From Anammoximicrobium sp964645045 (GTDB lineage: Bacteria > Planctomycetota > Planctomycetia > Pirellulales > Pirellulaceae): a stretch of DNA of 64,000 nucleotides. Location of the stretch: contig CAZXYZ010000043.1 of assembly GCA_964645045.1 (NCBI GenBank), positions 16,737 to 80,736 of the forward strand, in the 5' to 3' direction. Shown here in pieces: positions 8,719-20,783 of the stretch. A model generated the notes under the pieces. It saw only the letters and a list, made by a program, of their open reading frames with translations, did no database searches and was not told where the DNA came from. A program made the translations under genes and the position numbers. Position 1 is the stretch's first letter, and every line of letters begins with the position of its first letter.

Positions 8719-9717
8719 TCATGCCGCCCCGATCATCTCCGTCACCTCCCGTTCCAGCCGCTCAGCTTGCTCCTGTAACTCCTCCACGCTCCGGCCGAGT
8801 AGTTCGTTCGTCCCTGGAATGGTGCGATTCAGCAACCGTTGCCTCAGCTGAATCTCGCGCACGAAGGCCAGTTTTCTGGCCTCGTCTCGTTCCCGTGTCA
8901 CGGCGTCGAGTCGCTGCTCCGATTCAACAGCCCGCCGTTGCCACTGGTCGCGCAGCGTCTCCAGAGTCTGCATGTCCCGCTTGGCCTTCAGCCGGCCTTC
9001 GTACAGTTCCCGTTCCACGTCGCTTTGAGCCAACATCTTCAGCACCCCCATCGCTTTCTGCTGATCCGGCCGATTCAGCGCGTCCGGCAACGCATCCGCA
9101 TCCAACTCTCCTCCATTCTTGAGAAAGTACAGCCAAAAGTCCAGTGGCGTGCGCAGTTCCGCCAGCGTCCGCGTGAACTTCGGCAGCTCGATCGCGTGGA
9201 CCACCAGGTCGTCCGTCAGGCACACCTGGCCCGTCGCATCCAGCAGTCGGAACAGCGTATGGTGCTCTGGTCGGTCCGCGAACAACGTCCCGTTGACGAA
9301 GCAGATCGAAATCGTCGGCCGAAGGCGGGTGTAGTCGTCGCCTTCAGACAACTGTTGCGAGTACACCCGTGACCAGTAGAAAAGCAGTCGCTGCACCAAC
9401 GCCGCCGTCGCCAACATCTGCATTTCCAGGTTGTACAGCTGTCCCTGGTCGTCCCGGGCTTTGATGTCCAGGATCGACACCTTGTCGTCCAGCACCATCT
9501 TTTCGCTGTACGGATTGAGCAACTCCACTTCCACCAACCGCTGCTGCGGAGGCGGCTCCAGCACCGCGTTGATCAGCGAGGCGGTCAAGTCCGTCCAGGA
9601 CTCGCTGCCGAACACCTTCTTGAACGCGATGTCGATCTTCGGGTCAATGCCGGGTAGCTTCCTCTTCGATCCGCTTCTCGGTGAGGTGCGGGACCTCGTT
9701 GTTCGTGGCTGCCACAC
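8719..9717 (-). CDS. Rpn-family recombination-promoting nuclease / PD-(D/E)XK transposase-like protein
   Basis: The protein has the N-terminal hallmark DPKIDIAFKKVFGSE, then a conserved VELLNPYSEKMVLDDKVSILD segment (catalytic-type Asp) and LYNLEMQ (Glu-x-Gln). These are the PD-(D/E)XK residues of the Rpn/PDDEXK_2 family. The C-terminus (about 240-332) is a charged coiled coil. Rpn proteins are RecA-independent nucleases linked to horizontal transfer and phage defence. The start is uncertain: a GTG at 9717 opens the frame, but the best ribosome site (CGGAG, 7 bases) precedes an ATG at 9727 in a different frame. That frame gives a natural-looking 27-residue N-terminus and then stops, suggesting a small frameshift. 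It follows the XRE gene closely. Confidence 0.8.
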   Translation of the reverse strand: MWQPRTTRSRTSPRSGSKRKLPGIDPKIDIAFKKVFGSESWTDLTASLINAVLEPPPQQRLVEVELLNPYSEKMVLDDKVSILDIKARDDQGQLYNLEMQMLATAALVQRLLFYWSRVYSQQLSEGDDYTRLRPTISICFVNGTLFADRPEHHTLFRLLDATGQVCLTDDLVVHAIELPKFTRTLAELRTPLDFWLYFLKNGGELDADALPDALNRPDQQKAMGVLKMLAQSDVERELYEGRLKAKRDMQTLETLRDQWQRRAVESEQRLDAVTRERDEARKLAFVREIQLRQRLLNRTIPGTNELLGRSVEELQEQAERLEREVTEMIGAA

Positions 9718-9730
9718 GACGCGGCATCAG

Positions 9731-10090
9731 TCAACTCCGTTGTTCTTTTATTCTTCGGACGTGGTCCGTCAACTCGCGAAGTTCCTCTGCCGAAAGCCCG
9801 TTGGCCTCCCGCAGAAGTTCGGGGATCGCGGTGGGGCGTCGCTGGATAATCTCCGGGAGGTCGTCCGGCACACGCCCCGCCAGGGCGATTAATTCGTCCG
9901 CGTTCTCGCCGAGAAGCTCGGCCATTCGCTGGACGCGTTCGGCTGTGGGCGGGTCGACATTCTCTTGTTCCACCTGGGATAAGTACGTTGGGCTCACGTC
10001 GACCAGCTTGGCGAATTTCCTCAGGCTGAAGCCCTTGGCCAGCCGCTTCTCGCGTAGAAACTGCCCAAATGTGCGTCGGTTCTTACTCAT
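9731..10090 (-). CDS. XRE-family helix-turn-helix regulator
   Basis: A 119-residue protein with a Cro/CI-type HTH at about residues 8-62 (FLREKRLAKGFSLRKFAKLV, then VSPTYLSQVEQ as recognition helix). The C-terminal half is helical and charged and may dimerise. Its ATG overlaps the stop of the upstream restriction-type gene (ATGA, 10087-10090), so it is translationally coupled to that gene. The Rpn gene follows within a few bases. The arrangement resembles controller proteins of restriction-modification operons, which delay nuclease expression. Its operator may be the 11-bp palindrome at 13562-13596, but that is speculation. Confidence 0.85.
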   Translation of the reverse strand: MSKNRRTFGQFLREKRLAKGFSLRKFAKLVDVSPTYLSQVEQENVDPPTAERVQRMAELLGENADELIALAGRVPDDLPEIIQRRPTAIPELLREANGLSAEELRELTDHVRRIKEQRS

Positions 10091-13000
10091 TGCTGGCCGC
10101 CTGTTGTCACCGGTTGTAAAGCGAGCGACAGCATGTCTCGCACATACGTGTCCTGGTCCTCCTGCTGGAAGAGGATGTGCCGGCTGGCCATCTCGGATTT
10201 CTGCATCTCCCAGAGCAGCCGCATGGTGTGGGACGGCGTGTTGGATACGATGAAGGAATCCAGCCGCACGTTGGGATCGCCTAAACGCTGCTCGATTTTC
10301 TTGACTTCCTGGTAGAACCGGATTTTCGGGTCCGTGGGGCCGAGATTGCGGATGCCCTTGGGGTCCACGAACAGCACCCGCTGCTGGCCGCCGATCAACA
10401 GCCAGAGGATGAAGTCGGGGTGGAAGTTGCCGGCCTCGAAGAAGCCGACGCCGCGGCCTTTGCTCAGGTTACGGAGCAGGTACAGTTCCTTGCCCTTGAA
10501 AAAGCGGCTGTTGTCGTCGTGGAACGCTTTCAGGTCCTCGACGAATCGTCGCTCGCCCTTGTTCAGCGGCGTCGGGCTGATCTCGACGATGCTCTCGTCC
10601 AGGTACAACAGCGGCTGGTGCAGGTGCCGGCCGAACCAGATTGCTTTCAGGCCGCGGAACTCCCAGGGCTTCAGTTCGCCCTTCTGGATCATGTCTTTCA
10701 GTTCTTGCAGTTTCTTGACAACTTCGTCCTCTGATTTGTCGTACAGGATGCGGTAGTAGTCGTCGGCCGGTGCTTCGCCCACGCCCAGCAGGTTCGGGTC
10801 GGTCTCGGATAGGTCCTGGTATTCGAGGTGCGGCAGTTCCCATTCCCGTTTGCGGAAGGTGTAGTACCGCTCGGTGTACTTCTTGAGCAGCGCCAGGGCG
10901 ATCTCCTCCCAGAGCCGCACCTTCTCGTAGGAATCGTAGGCCAGCTCCTCGGCCGGGATCAGCAGCCGATACCAGCTGGTGTCGTCGAGCAAAGCCTGGA
11001 TGCCGGCACGGGTCAGGTTCAGGTTGTACCAGCCGCGTTCGGCCTTGAATCGCTCCAGCTCGAAGTACAGTCGGTCCACGTCGAGAAACGCCACGTGCCG
11101 GGCCGTGAAAACCGTCTGGTTCAACGACGTTTCGGCATCGCCACCCGCCAGCCCGGCCGCCTTCATCGCCTGGATCTTCGGATACCAGTTGAGGACGACC
11201 TGGTTCTTCTGCAGATACTCGGTGCTTGGGTCGTGGCCCGGATCTGGCCTGCTCACGGTCGGGATCGGCCCCAGCTTGCGGAAGGCGTCGCCAAATTCGG
11301 TGGAGACGCCGTTGATGACCTTCTTCAGCCGGATCGTCTTGAGCTTAGGTACTCCCAGGTTCTTGATCACGGGCAACAGGAACTCGCCGCGCTCGTCGTT
11401 CGTAGGCAGGCCCTCTTCTTCCAGGAAATCGCGGAACTGGGCCATGTAGTCCGCATGGATGCCGAAGATGCCCAGCGTCTCCAGGGCGGCGATGTGCTTG
11501 GGGCGTTCAACGCCCTCCGGCAGTTGGGTCTTGACACTTCGCTTCAGGCTCCAGTCGAAGCCCTTCAGACGCACGCCACGGCCGAACAGCTGGATGATCT
11601 GCGCACCCTCGCCCTTGCCGACGTTCATCAGGCCCATCGTGCTGACGCGCCAACTGCTCCAGCCTTCGGTAAATTTCTTCGATCCGATCAGCAGGTTGAC
11701 TGTCGACTGCGGCGTGTTGATCCCGTGAAACAGCGATCCTGCGAACTCGGGTGCGCTGGTTTCCAGGCCGTTTTCCTCGCACAGCTTGACCAGCTTGGCG
11801 TCATCCCCGACGTTGATCACGCCGAACGGTTCGTTCTCGGCGCCCAGACGCAGTGCCACCTCGCCGGTCGCGTTCTTCAGGTTCTCGACATACAGCTGGC
11901 CGCCAGCTGGTGCATTGAAAAGCGTCGCCAGTGTCTCGTCGAACACCTGGGCCGGAGTTAGACCGGTTGTGTTCAGGTAGGTAAATCGCCCGGCGAACAG
12001 GTTTTTGCCGGTTGTCGTGACGATCCCCTGATTCAGCACGCGGTCGATCCGCTGGATGCTCCCGGTCCGGTCCGCCACGTAACGTGCCAGGAATTGCAGA
12101 ATCTTGACGATGTCCGAGGCGTCCTTCTTGGCCAACGTCGCCGTGACGCTGCCGCCGACGAAGATCCACAGGGGCTCTTCGATGTTAAACGCACGAAACG
12201 CCGAGCCGCGTTCCTGGAAAAGCCGCTGCTGTTGGAAAAACGACAGCAAGCAAGCGACCAGGTACAGTTCCATGTTGTTTTGCTGCGTGCCCTCATCGAG
12301 GTTCAGGATCTGGTAGTCCTTGCCGAAGCCGTCGCCGTAGAAGTAGCGGTACGAATAGTCGAACAGAATGCTCTTGGCGTAGAGGTTTGTGAGCTTCTGG
12401 CTGCCCTTAACTGCCTGCGCGAATGTGGCCGAGTACTCGAACGAGAACCCCTTTTCGCACAGGGCATTGCGGGCCCGCATCCAAGCCCCCTCATCCCCGG
12501 CCGCAACGCCGCGGTGGCCTTCGTCCACCAGCACCAGATTATTTCCCTCGAAGGCGTCGATGGCGATCGTCTTTTCGCCCATCTCGTCGCGGAGCCGGGT
12601 GACCTCCAGGATTTCCACGGACCGCCCCGCGAACAGACCTCGTCCGTCCTTGTTGAACAGTTCGGCGTCGATCCCCGCCGTCTCGAACTCGCGCAGGTGC
12701 TGCTTGCTGAGTCCTTCGTTGGGCGTGAGCAGGAGAATGCGGTTGAGTTCCCGGCGCCGACCGTGTTTTTCCAGGTAGTACTGATACTGCAGGATGTTGG
12801 CGTGCATCACCAGCGTCTTGCCGCTGCCGGTGGCCATCCAGTAAGCCAGCTTGTTCAGCTGCGGCCAAGCGTCGGCTGTCTCGTCCAGCGGCGTGAGTTG
12901 GTCGGCATCCGGCTTGTCCGCGTTGTACGCCGCAATCTGAGTGTTGATCGACTTCAGCAACCCCGGCGCGTCGCGGAAGTAGCGATCCAGGTAGATTTCC

Positions 13001-13401
13001 GTGAACAGCAACGCCAGGTACTGAAAATACTTCCAGACGATCGGCTCCTCGCCTCGGGTGATCCGCCGATCGTTGAGCCGCTGCGTGTGCCGCACGATGT
13101 TCTGGTCGTACTCCAACAGCAGCTCGGTCGGCAGTTCCGTCAGGTTGAACAACTGGGCTGTCAGCGCGTGATGGAAGCGGTGGACGTTGTTCTCGTCCAA
13201 ACCCTCCAACGCCTCGTTTCGCAGATGCTCAGCCAATTCCTCGAATCGCCTGACGTTGAACAGCGATAGCAGCCACTGGTTCTGCACCAGCTTAGACGGA
13301 AACGGAACCTGCGGCCGGTTATCGGCGCGGCCGCGTGGCGCGGGCGGCGCGGTCGCCGTTCCGGCTCCGGGGGTGTTCCGCTTTGGGCGTCCACGCGGCA
13401 T
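10087..13401 (-). CDS. DEAD/DEAH Res-like restriction helicase (BPTD_3080-type)
   Basis: A 1104-residue superfamily 2 protein. Walker A ATGSGKT is near residues 190-196 and the Walker B DEGH near 293-296. SF2 motif VI occurs in the region IIQLFGRGVR. A long C-terminal part (about 850-1100) contains acidic/Lys motifs such as RVLFVDPKG that could form a PD-(D/E)XK nuclease site. This is the architecture of type III Res-like proteins found next to beta-class adenine methylases. The ATG at 13401 has AGGA at a good distance; a GTG at 13416 is possible. It is on the same strand as the methylase and SNF2 helicase but is separated from the methylase by about 500 bp of palindromic DNA, so it may have its own promoter. 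Confidence 0.82.
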   Translation of the reverse strand: MPRGRPKRNTPGAGTATAPPAPRGRADNRPQVPFPSKLVQNQWLLSLFNVRRFEELAEHLRNEALEGLDENNVHRFHHALTAQLFNLTELPTELLLEYDQNIVRHTQRLNDRRITRGEEPIVWKYFQYLALLFTEIYLDRYFRDAPGLLKSINTQIAAYNADKPDADQLTPLDETADAWPQLNKLAYWMATGSGKTLVMHANILQYQYYLEKHGRRRELNRILLLTPNEGLSKQHLREFETAGIDAELFNKDGRGLFAGRSVEILEVTRLRDEMGEKTIAIDAFEGNNLVLVDEGHRGVAAGDEGAWMRARNALCEKGFSFEYSATFAQAVKGSQKLTNLYAKSILFDYSYRYFYGDGFGKDYQILNLDEGTQQNNMELYLVACLLSFFQQQRLFQERGSAFRAFNIEEPLWIFVGGSVTATLAKKDASDIVKILQFLARYVADRTGSIQRIDRVLNQGIVTTTGKNLFAGRFTYLNTTGLTPAQVFDETLATLFNAPAGGQLYVENLKNATGEVALRLGAENEPFGVINVGDDAKLVKLCEENGLETSAPEFAGSLFHGINTPQSTVNLLIGSKKFTEGWSSWRVSTMGLMNVGKGEGAQIIQLFGRGVRLKGFDWSLKRSVKTQLPEGVERPKHIAALETLGIFGIHADYMAQFRDFLEEEGLPTNDERGEFLLPVIKNLGVPKLKTIRLKKVINGVSTEFGDAFRKLGPIPTVSRPDPGHDPSTEYLQKNQVVLNWYPKIQAMKAAGLAGGDAETSLNQTVFTARHVAFLDVDRLYFELERFKAERGWYNLNLTRAGIQALLDDTSWYRLLIPAEELAYDSYEKVRLWEEIALALLKKYTERYYTFRKREWELPHLEYQDLSETDPNLLGVGEAPADDYYRILYDKSEDEVVKKLQELKDMIQKGELKPWEFRGLKAIWFGRHLHQPLLYLDESIVEISPTPLNKGERRFVEDLKAFHDDNSRFFKGKELYLLRNLSKGRGVGFFEAGNFHPDFILWLLIGGQQRVLFVDPKGIRNLGPTDPKIRFYQEVKKIEQRLGDPNVRLDSFIVSNTPSHTMRLLWEMQKSEMASRHILFQQEDQDTYVRDMLSLALQPVTTGGQQ

Positions 13402-13561
13402 CTTCTCAATCCTCACTTTCCGTTGCGGCGGAATTCCGCGGGAACACTAATCGGCGCTGATCTCCGCTAATTTTTCCCTGTAGTGTCCATTAGTGAAAAT
13501 CAGTGTTCACTTCCAAACGCTTTCTTGCTTAGTCGGCCAGGTGCTGCATATTAAAGGCTGA

Positions 13562-13596
13562 CTTTAACATGGATCGTCCGCCGTCCCATGTTAAAG
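13562..13596. promoter_or_regulatory. 11-bp perfect inverted repeat upstream of the Res-like gene
   Basis: CTTTAACATGG (13562-13572) and CCATGTTAAAG (13586-13596) are exact reverse complements separated by 13 bases. A further TTAAAGGCTG copy lies just before at 13551-13560. The site is about 160 bp upstream of the Res-like start, a plausible place for an operator of the XRE regulator encoded at 9731-10090. It could instead be a remnant of an inserted repeat. Confidence 0.4.
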
Positions 13597-13693
13597 GCTG
13601 GCTTCATACCGCTCGTGGCTGGCCTTGGCGTTCGCCCGGCGAGCAAGCCATGACGTGTCACGTCTTGCACCTTGCCTACGCCGAAGGCGTAAC

Positions 13694-13879
13694 ACAACAA
13701 AGCCCAGGGTCCGCGGCGCAGCCGCGCCACCCTGGGAAACCGATCCGGTTCGTGGCATCGAACCCTGAAGGGGTGCCACAACCTGTGCAACCCCTTCAGG
13801 GTTGGCGATTCGGACGGGATGCCTAACCCAGGGTGGCGCTCCGCGGCTGCGCCGCTGCGCTGACCCTGGGCTTTGTTGT
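13694..13879. repeat. Nested palindromic repeat element (about 186 bp)
   Basis: The outer arms are ACAAAGCCCAGGGT at the left and ACCCTGGGCTTTGT at the right, each continuing into GC-rich secondary arms (CGCGCCACCCTGGG and CCCAGGGTGGCG). The core is a hairpin of AACCCTGAAGGGGT (13761-13774) with ACCCCTTCAGGGTT (13790-13803). The whole would fold into a cruciform. It looks like a dispersed non-coding palindromic element of the kind scattered through planctomycete genomes, and it may end transcription of the methylase. Confidence 0.75.
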
Positions 13880-13916
13880 TCAACCGCTTCGCGGTTAGCG
13901 AGCAAGAATGCCATCT

Positions 13917-17255
<3,339 letters not shown>

Positions 17256-17260
17256 GGTGG

Positions 17261-17294
17261 TTTTCAGTTTTCAGTTTTCGGTTTTCAGTTTTGG
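17261..17294. repeat. Right-hand flank (gene 3' side) of the S23 cassette
   Basis: Tandem copies of TTTTCAGTTTTCGGTTTTCA lie directly after the S23 gene and encode its last residues (PKLKTEN). They are the inverted counterpart of 17682-17713. Confidence 0.8.
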
Positions 17295-17672
17295 GCGGTT
17301 GCTTTTCTGGTGTGGGGCGGGTTTGGGGTCGGGATGGATCGAGTGGGCGAGACCGGTGAGCATTTTCGAGATTGTTTTCAGTTCGGCTACGAGCGGGTTC
17401 ATTTGCTCAGCAGACAAGATACCGATCTTTCGGGCGATGTAGCATTGGGTCCGCAGTTCGGCGGCGGAACCGCGTGCGATCGTTAGGAACCGGACGAAGT
17501 CCTTGCCGCCACGTTCGGCGCCTTCCGCGATGTTCGAGGCAATCGAAACCGCGGCGCGTTGCATCTGGTCGCGAAGGGCATAGTCTCGCGACTCGCGCAG
17601 ATCTCCATACACCTGTACCGCCAGTTGGCAGGCACGCTTCCAAACCTCCAACTCCTCAAACGACCGATACAT
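17271..17672 (-). CDS. S23-type four-helix bundle protein
   Basis: A 133-residue protein starting MYRSFEELEVWKRACQLAVQ, with RDQMQRAAVSIASNIAEG and FLTIARGSAAELRTQ. These are the standard signature of the 23S-rRNA intervening-sequence (S23) four-helix bundle family, related to the Avd protein of diversity-generating retroelements. The molecular role is unknown; members bind nucleic acid in pentamers. It sits between the SNF2 helicase and the methylase, flanked by inverted TTTTCAG repeats, with the 3' repeat supplying its last codons. This looks like a self-contained mobile cassette dropped into the defence operon rather than part of the system. No rRNA is near. Confidence 0.88.
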   Translation of the reverse strand: MYRSFEELEVWKRACQLAVQVYGDLRESRDYALRDQMQRAAVSIASNIAEGAERGGKDFVRFLTIARGSAAELRTQCYIARKIGILSAEQMNPLVAELKTISKMLTGLAHSIHPDPKPAPHQKSNRPKLKTEN

Positions 17673-17681
17673 CGCTTGCCC

Positions 17682-17713
17682 CACTGAACACTGAAAACCG
17701 AAAACTGAAAACT
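17682..17713. repeat. Gene 5'-side flank of the S23 cassette
   Basis: CACTGAACACTGAAAACCGA followed by AAACTGAAAACT is the reverse complement in type of the TTTTCAG repeats at 17261-17294. The two form an inverted pair around the S23 gene. It ends three bases before the SNF2 helicase stop codon. Confidence 0.78.
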
Positions 17714-17715
17714 CG

Positions 17716-20604
17716 CTACTCAACCGCCCACCCGATGGTGAAAAGCGTCTCGGCCTCGGTGCGCTGCGCCAACCGCTTCTCCAGCGATTCGACCAACGCA
17801 TCCCGTTTCTCCATGATCTCGTCCTCGACCTTGAAGATTTCCTGACGCTGACGCCGTTGCTGACGTTCGAGCTTCTGGGTCTTTTCCTGGATCTGGTGTT
17901 GCTCTTCGAGCGTCGTCGCCTGGCGTGCCTGGCGCCGCAGGGCCTTGATCTGCTCCTTGGTGTCGGCCAGTGCCTTCTCGGCGGAAACCACCATGTCGTC
18001 GGCCCACTTCTCCAGTTTCTCACGGGCCTCGTTGAAGTGCTGACTGTTGCGTTCCAGCGAGCGGCTGACCGTCGCGTGAGAATGCCGTTCGGATTCGGCG
18101 GTAAGACGCTGAAGCACAGCGTCAGGGATTCCGTCTCCACCCTCAGTTCGGCCTGCGCAACCCAGCAGCTTCTCCATCGTCTCCTGATCCAGCGAAACGC
18201 CGCGTTCGTCGAAGCCGGAGAACAACAGATATTCCTCGCGCTCGTAGGAATCAATCGCGAGTCGCGTCAGCGTCAGGTATCCTCCCTTGCCTCGCAACGC
18301 TTCCACGACACGGACTCGCATCGGGTGGTGTGTCACGTCGAACACGAGCCGTGCGGTGGGGGTGGGCAATGCCTTAGCGCCGTCGACCACGTGTTCGCCC
18401 AGCGGATGCGAGATCCGGTACAGGAAGACGCTTTGCTCCTCGCCGCCGTCTTCACCGGCCCGAGGTTGGGACTTCGAGATCAGGTGGTAGCGGCCCTTAG
18501 GGATGTCGTCGCGGGGCGGCTGGTCCAAATCGAATGCCAGCACGTCGTCATCGAAGCGTGCCCGACCGTCCAGCATGAACCGTGTCACGGCCCAGAATCG
18601 CTTGCCGACCCGGTCAAGCTGGGCCTGGGTATCGGCAAGCTGGAGCCGGAGACGCTGATGTACGTCTTCGTCGAAGTACTCGAAGAGCTTGCGGCGAGTA
18701 TCGTCCAGGCGGGTGCGGATCTGTTCGTCCATCTCCGCTTGCAACTTGCGGAACGCCGCGTCGATCTCGGCGGGCGTGCGGCATTCCTGGTAGATCGCCA
18801 GAATTCGATTCTCGAAGTCCACCCCGGATTCGATGGCGCCCAACACCTCATCCGAGGCGCCAAAAACGCCGTCGAACAGCTTGAACTTTTCGGCCAGCAG
18901 TTCCAAAACACGCTGGTCGGCTGCGTTGCGCTCGTTCAGGAAGTTGATGACGACAACGTCGTGCTTCTGGCCGTAACGATGGCAGCGGCCGATGCGTTGC
19001 TCGATACGCTGCGGGTTCCAGGGCAGGTCGTAGTTCACGACTAGGGAGCAGAACTGGAGGTTGACGCCCTCGGCGGCGGCCTCCGTGGCGAGCAGGATCG
19101 TGGCTTCGTCCCGGAAATGTTCGATGAGCGCCGTGCGCACGTCGATCGCCCGTGATCCCGAGGCGCGGCCGCTTTCGCGATTCTTCTCGCTCCACCGCTC
19201 GTAAATGGCGGTTGCCTCCGGACCACCGTTCGTGCCGTTGAACAGCACGACCTGGCCCTGGTAGCCGTGGGACTCCAGGAAGGTCTTCAGGTACTCCTGG
19301 GTCCGGCGTGACTCGGTGAACACGATCGCCTTGCGGGCGGCGCCGGTAGCGGCCATCTGCTGGAAACCGATGTCCAGGGCCTTGAGCAGTGTCCGCGTCT
19401 TGGTGTCGATGCCGATGCCTCGCGCCCAGATGGCGAGCCGCTGAAGAATGTCGATCTCCTCTCGCAGCTTCTGACGGTCGATGTTGACGGGAGCTGCTGC
19501 CGTGCCCTCCGGTTCGTCGGATTCGGCAAGGATTTCGTCCAGCAGCTCGTCCTCGATTTCCTCGCCCTCGACGAGCCGTTCGGTGAATTCGGGGTCGCTT
19601 CGGGCCTGCTCGTCGTGCAGCGATTCGAGGCGTGCCCGAAGCGTTTCCAACGTGGCAGCGATGGCCTGGGACGACGAGGCCAGCAGCTTGCGCAGGATCA
19701 AAGCCGTCAGGTGCCGTTGCCGCTGGGGCAAGGCGTAGCTGTCCTCACGCTGGAGAAACGCGGATACCGCCTCGTACAATGCGTGTTCATCGTCCGTGGG
19801 CTTGAACGGCCGCGTGATGGCGTGACGCTCCGTGTAGCGGATGTATTCCGTGACTTGGTTGCGCAGGGTGCGTTTGCAGAAGCTTGCCAGCCGTTGCCGA
19901 AGGGCCTCCAGATTGCTGCCGGCGTTGGCGTACTGGGAACGGAAGGAGTTCACGTCGCCGAACAGGTGCTCGTCGATCAGCGTCGAGAGACCGTACAGTT
20001 CGACCAGCGAATTCTGCAGGGGCGTGGCGGTCAGCAGCAGTTTCCGGCAGTCTTCGGTGGCCCAGCGGATGCCCTGGCCGACCTTGTTGCTTGGCCGGTA
20101 GGCATTGCGGAGCTTGTGCGCTTCGTCAATGACGACCAAGTCCCATGCGACCGCCTTCAATTCGTCACGGATGCAGTTCGCGTAGTTGAACGACATCACC
20201 ACGATGGCGTTCTCGGCCAGCGGGGCACGTCCGGCACGCTTGGCTTCGCGGTAGCCGCGTGAATCCAGGACGATGACCGGCAAGTTGAACTTCTCCGCCA
20301 GTTCCAGCGCCCACTGCTTCCGGATCGACGCCGGGCAGAGCACCAGCAGCCGGCGCCGACGTTCCGCCCAAAACTGGCAGAGCACGATGCCGGCCTCGAT
20401 GGTCTTCCCCAACCCGACCTCGTCGGCCAAGACCACGCCCTTCGACAGCGGGGATTGCAGGGCAAAGAGTGCCGCCTCGATCTGGTGCGGATTCAGATCC
20501 ACGGCGGCGTCGAACAGCGACATCGACAAGCGATCCAGCCCGGACGGGCTGCGTCGTGTCAGGTCGTGAGCATAGTATTTAGCGTGGTAGGGGGTAATGG
20601 CCAT
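17716..20604 (-). CDS. SNF2-family helicase
   Basis: A 962-residue superfamily 2 translocase. Walker A DEVGLGKT is at residues 61-68, DEAH at 160-163, LTATPLQN follows (motif III), and motif VI reads QRIGRCHRYGQ, typical of SNF2/RapA-like enzymes. The last 120 residues form a very charged coiled coil. The family translocates on duplex DNA and appears in several defence systems, including the DrmD component of DISARM and helicase/methylase/ATPase operons. It is first in a leftward run with the methylase and Res-like genes. The DISARM genes drmA, drmB and drmC are absent, so that label does not apply. Confidence 0.88.
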   Translation of the reverse strand: MAITPYHAKYYAHDLTRRSPSGLDRLSMSLFDAAVDLNPHQIEAALFALQSPLSKGVVLADEVGLGKTIEAGIVLCQFWAERRRRLLVLCPASIRKQWALELAEKFNLPVIVLDSRGYREAKRAGRAPLAENAIVVMSFNYANCIRDELKAVAWDLVVIDEAHKLRNAYRPSNKVGQGIRWATEDCRKLLLTATPLQNSLVELYGLSTLIDEHLFGDVNSFRSQYANAGSNLEALRQRLASFCKRTLRNQVTEYIRYTERHAITRPFKPTDDEHALYEAVSAFLQREDSYALPQRQRHLTALILRKLLASSSQAIAATLETLRARLESLHDEQARSDPEFTERLVEGEEIEDELLDEILAESDEPEGTAAAPVNIDRQKLREEIDILQRLAIWARGIGIDTKTRTLLKALDIGFQQMAATGAARKAIVFTESRRTQEYLKTFLESHGYQGQVVLFNGTNGGPEATAIYERWSEKNRESGRASGSRAIDVRTALIEHFRDEATILLATEAAAEGVNLQFCSLVVNYDLPWNPQRIEQRIGRCHRYGQKHDVVVINFLNERNAADQRVLELLAEKFKLFDGVFGASDEVLGAIESGVDFENRILAIYQECRTPAEIDAAFRKLQAEMDEQIRTRLDDTRRKLFEYFDEDVHQRLRLQLADTQAQLDRVGKRFWAVTRFMLDGRARFDDDVLAFDLDQPPRDDIPKGRYHLISKSQPRAGEDGGEEQSVFLYRISHPLGEHVVDGAKALPTPTARLVFDVTHHPMRVRVVEALRGKGGYLTLTRLAIDSYEREEYLLFSGFDERGVSLDQETMEKLLGCAGRTEGGDGIPDAVLQRLTAESERHSHATVSRSLERNSQHFNEAREKLEKWADDMVVSAEKALADTKEQIKALRRQARQATTLEEQHQIQEKTQKLERQQRRQRQEIFKVEDEIMEKRDALVESLEKRLAQRTEAETLFTIGWAVE

Positions 20605-20783
20605 CGACGGCGCACATGTTTAGCGAACACTGAACGCCGCAAATCATAACCCGCCAGTCAAACCGAGACAATCCCCCCCGCACGAAAAGACAGCCAGCTC
20701 CAAAGCTCTGCGAATCCCCTCGTTTACCCAGGAGTCCAGCATTCACCAGTCAGAATACCTTCACCTCGCAAATGCCCCGAAAA

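Larger units (their letters stand above)
13402..13916. other. 515-bp intergenic stretch rich in palindromes
   Basis: The stretch separates the methylase stop from the Res-like start, both leftward. It carries an AT-richer segment (13441-13560) next to the Res gene that could hold its promoter, a short perfect palindrome and a large nested inverted-repeat element, both listed separately. No gene was found. Confidence 0.6.

Noticed and set aside
17271..17672. rRNA intervening sequence implied by the S23 protein
   Set aside because: No 23S rRNA sequence is nearby; the gene stands in a defence operon as a cassette.
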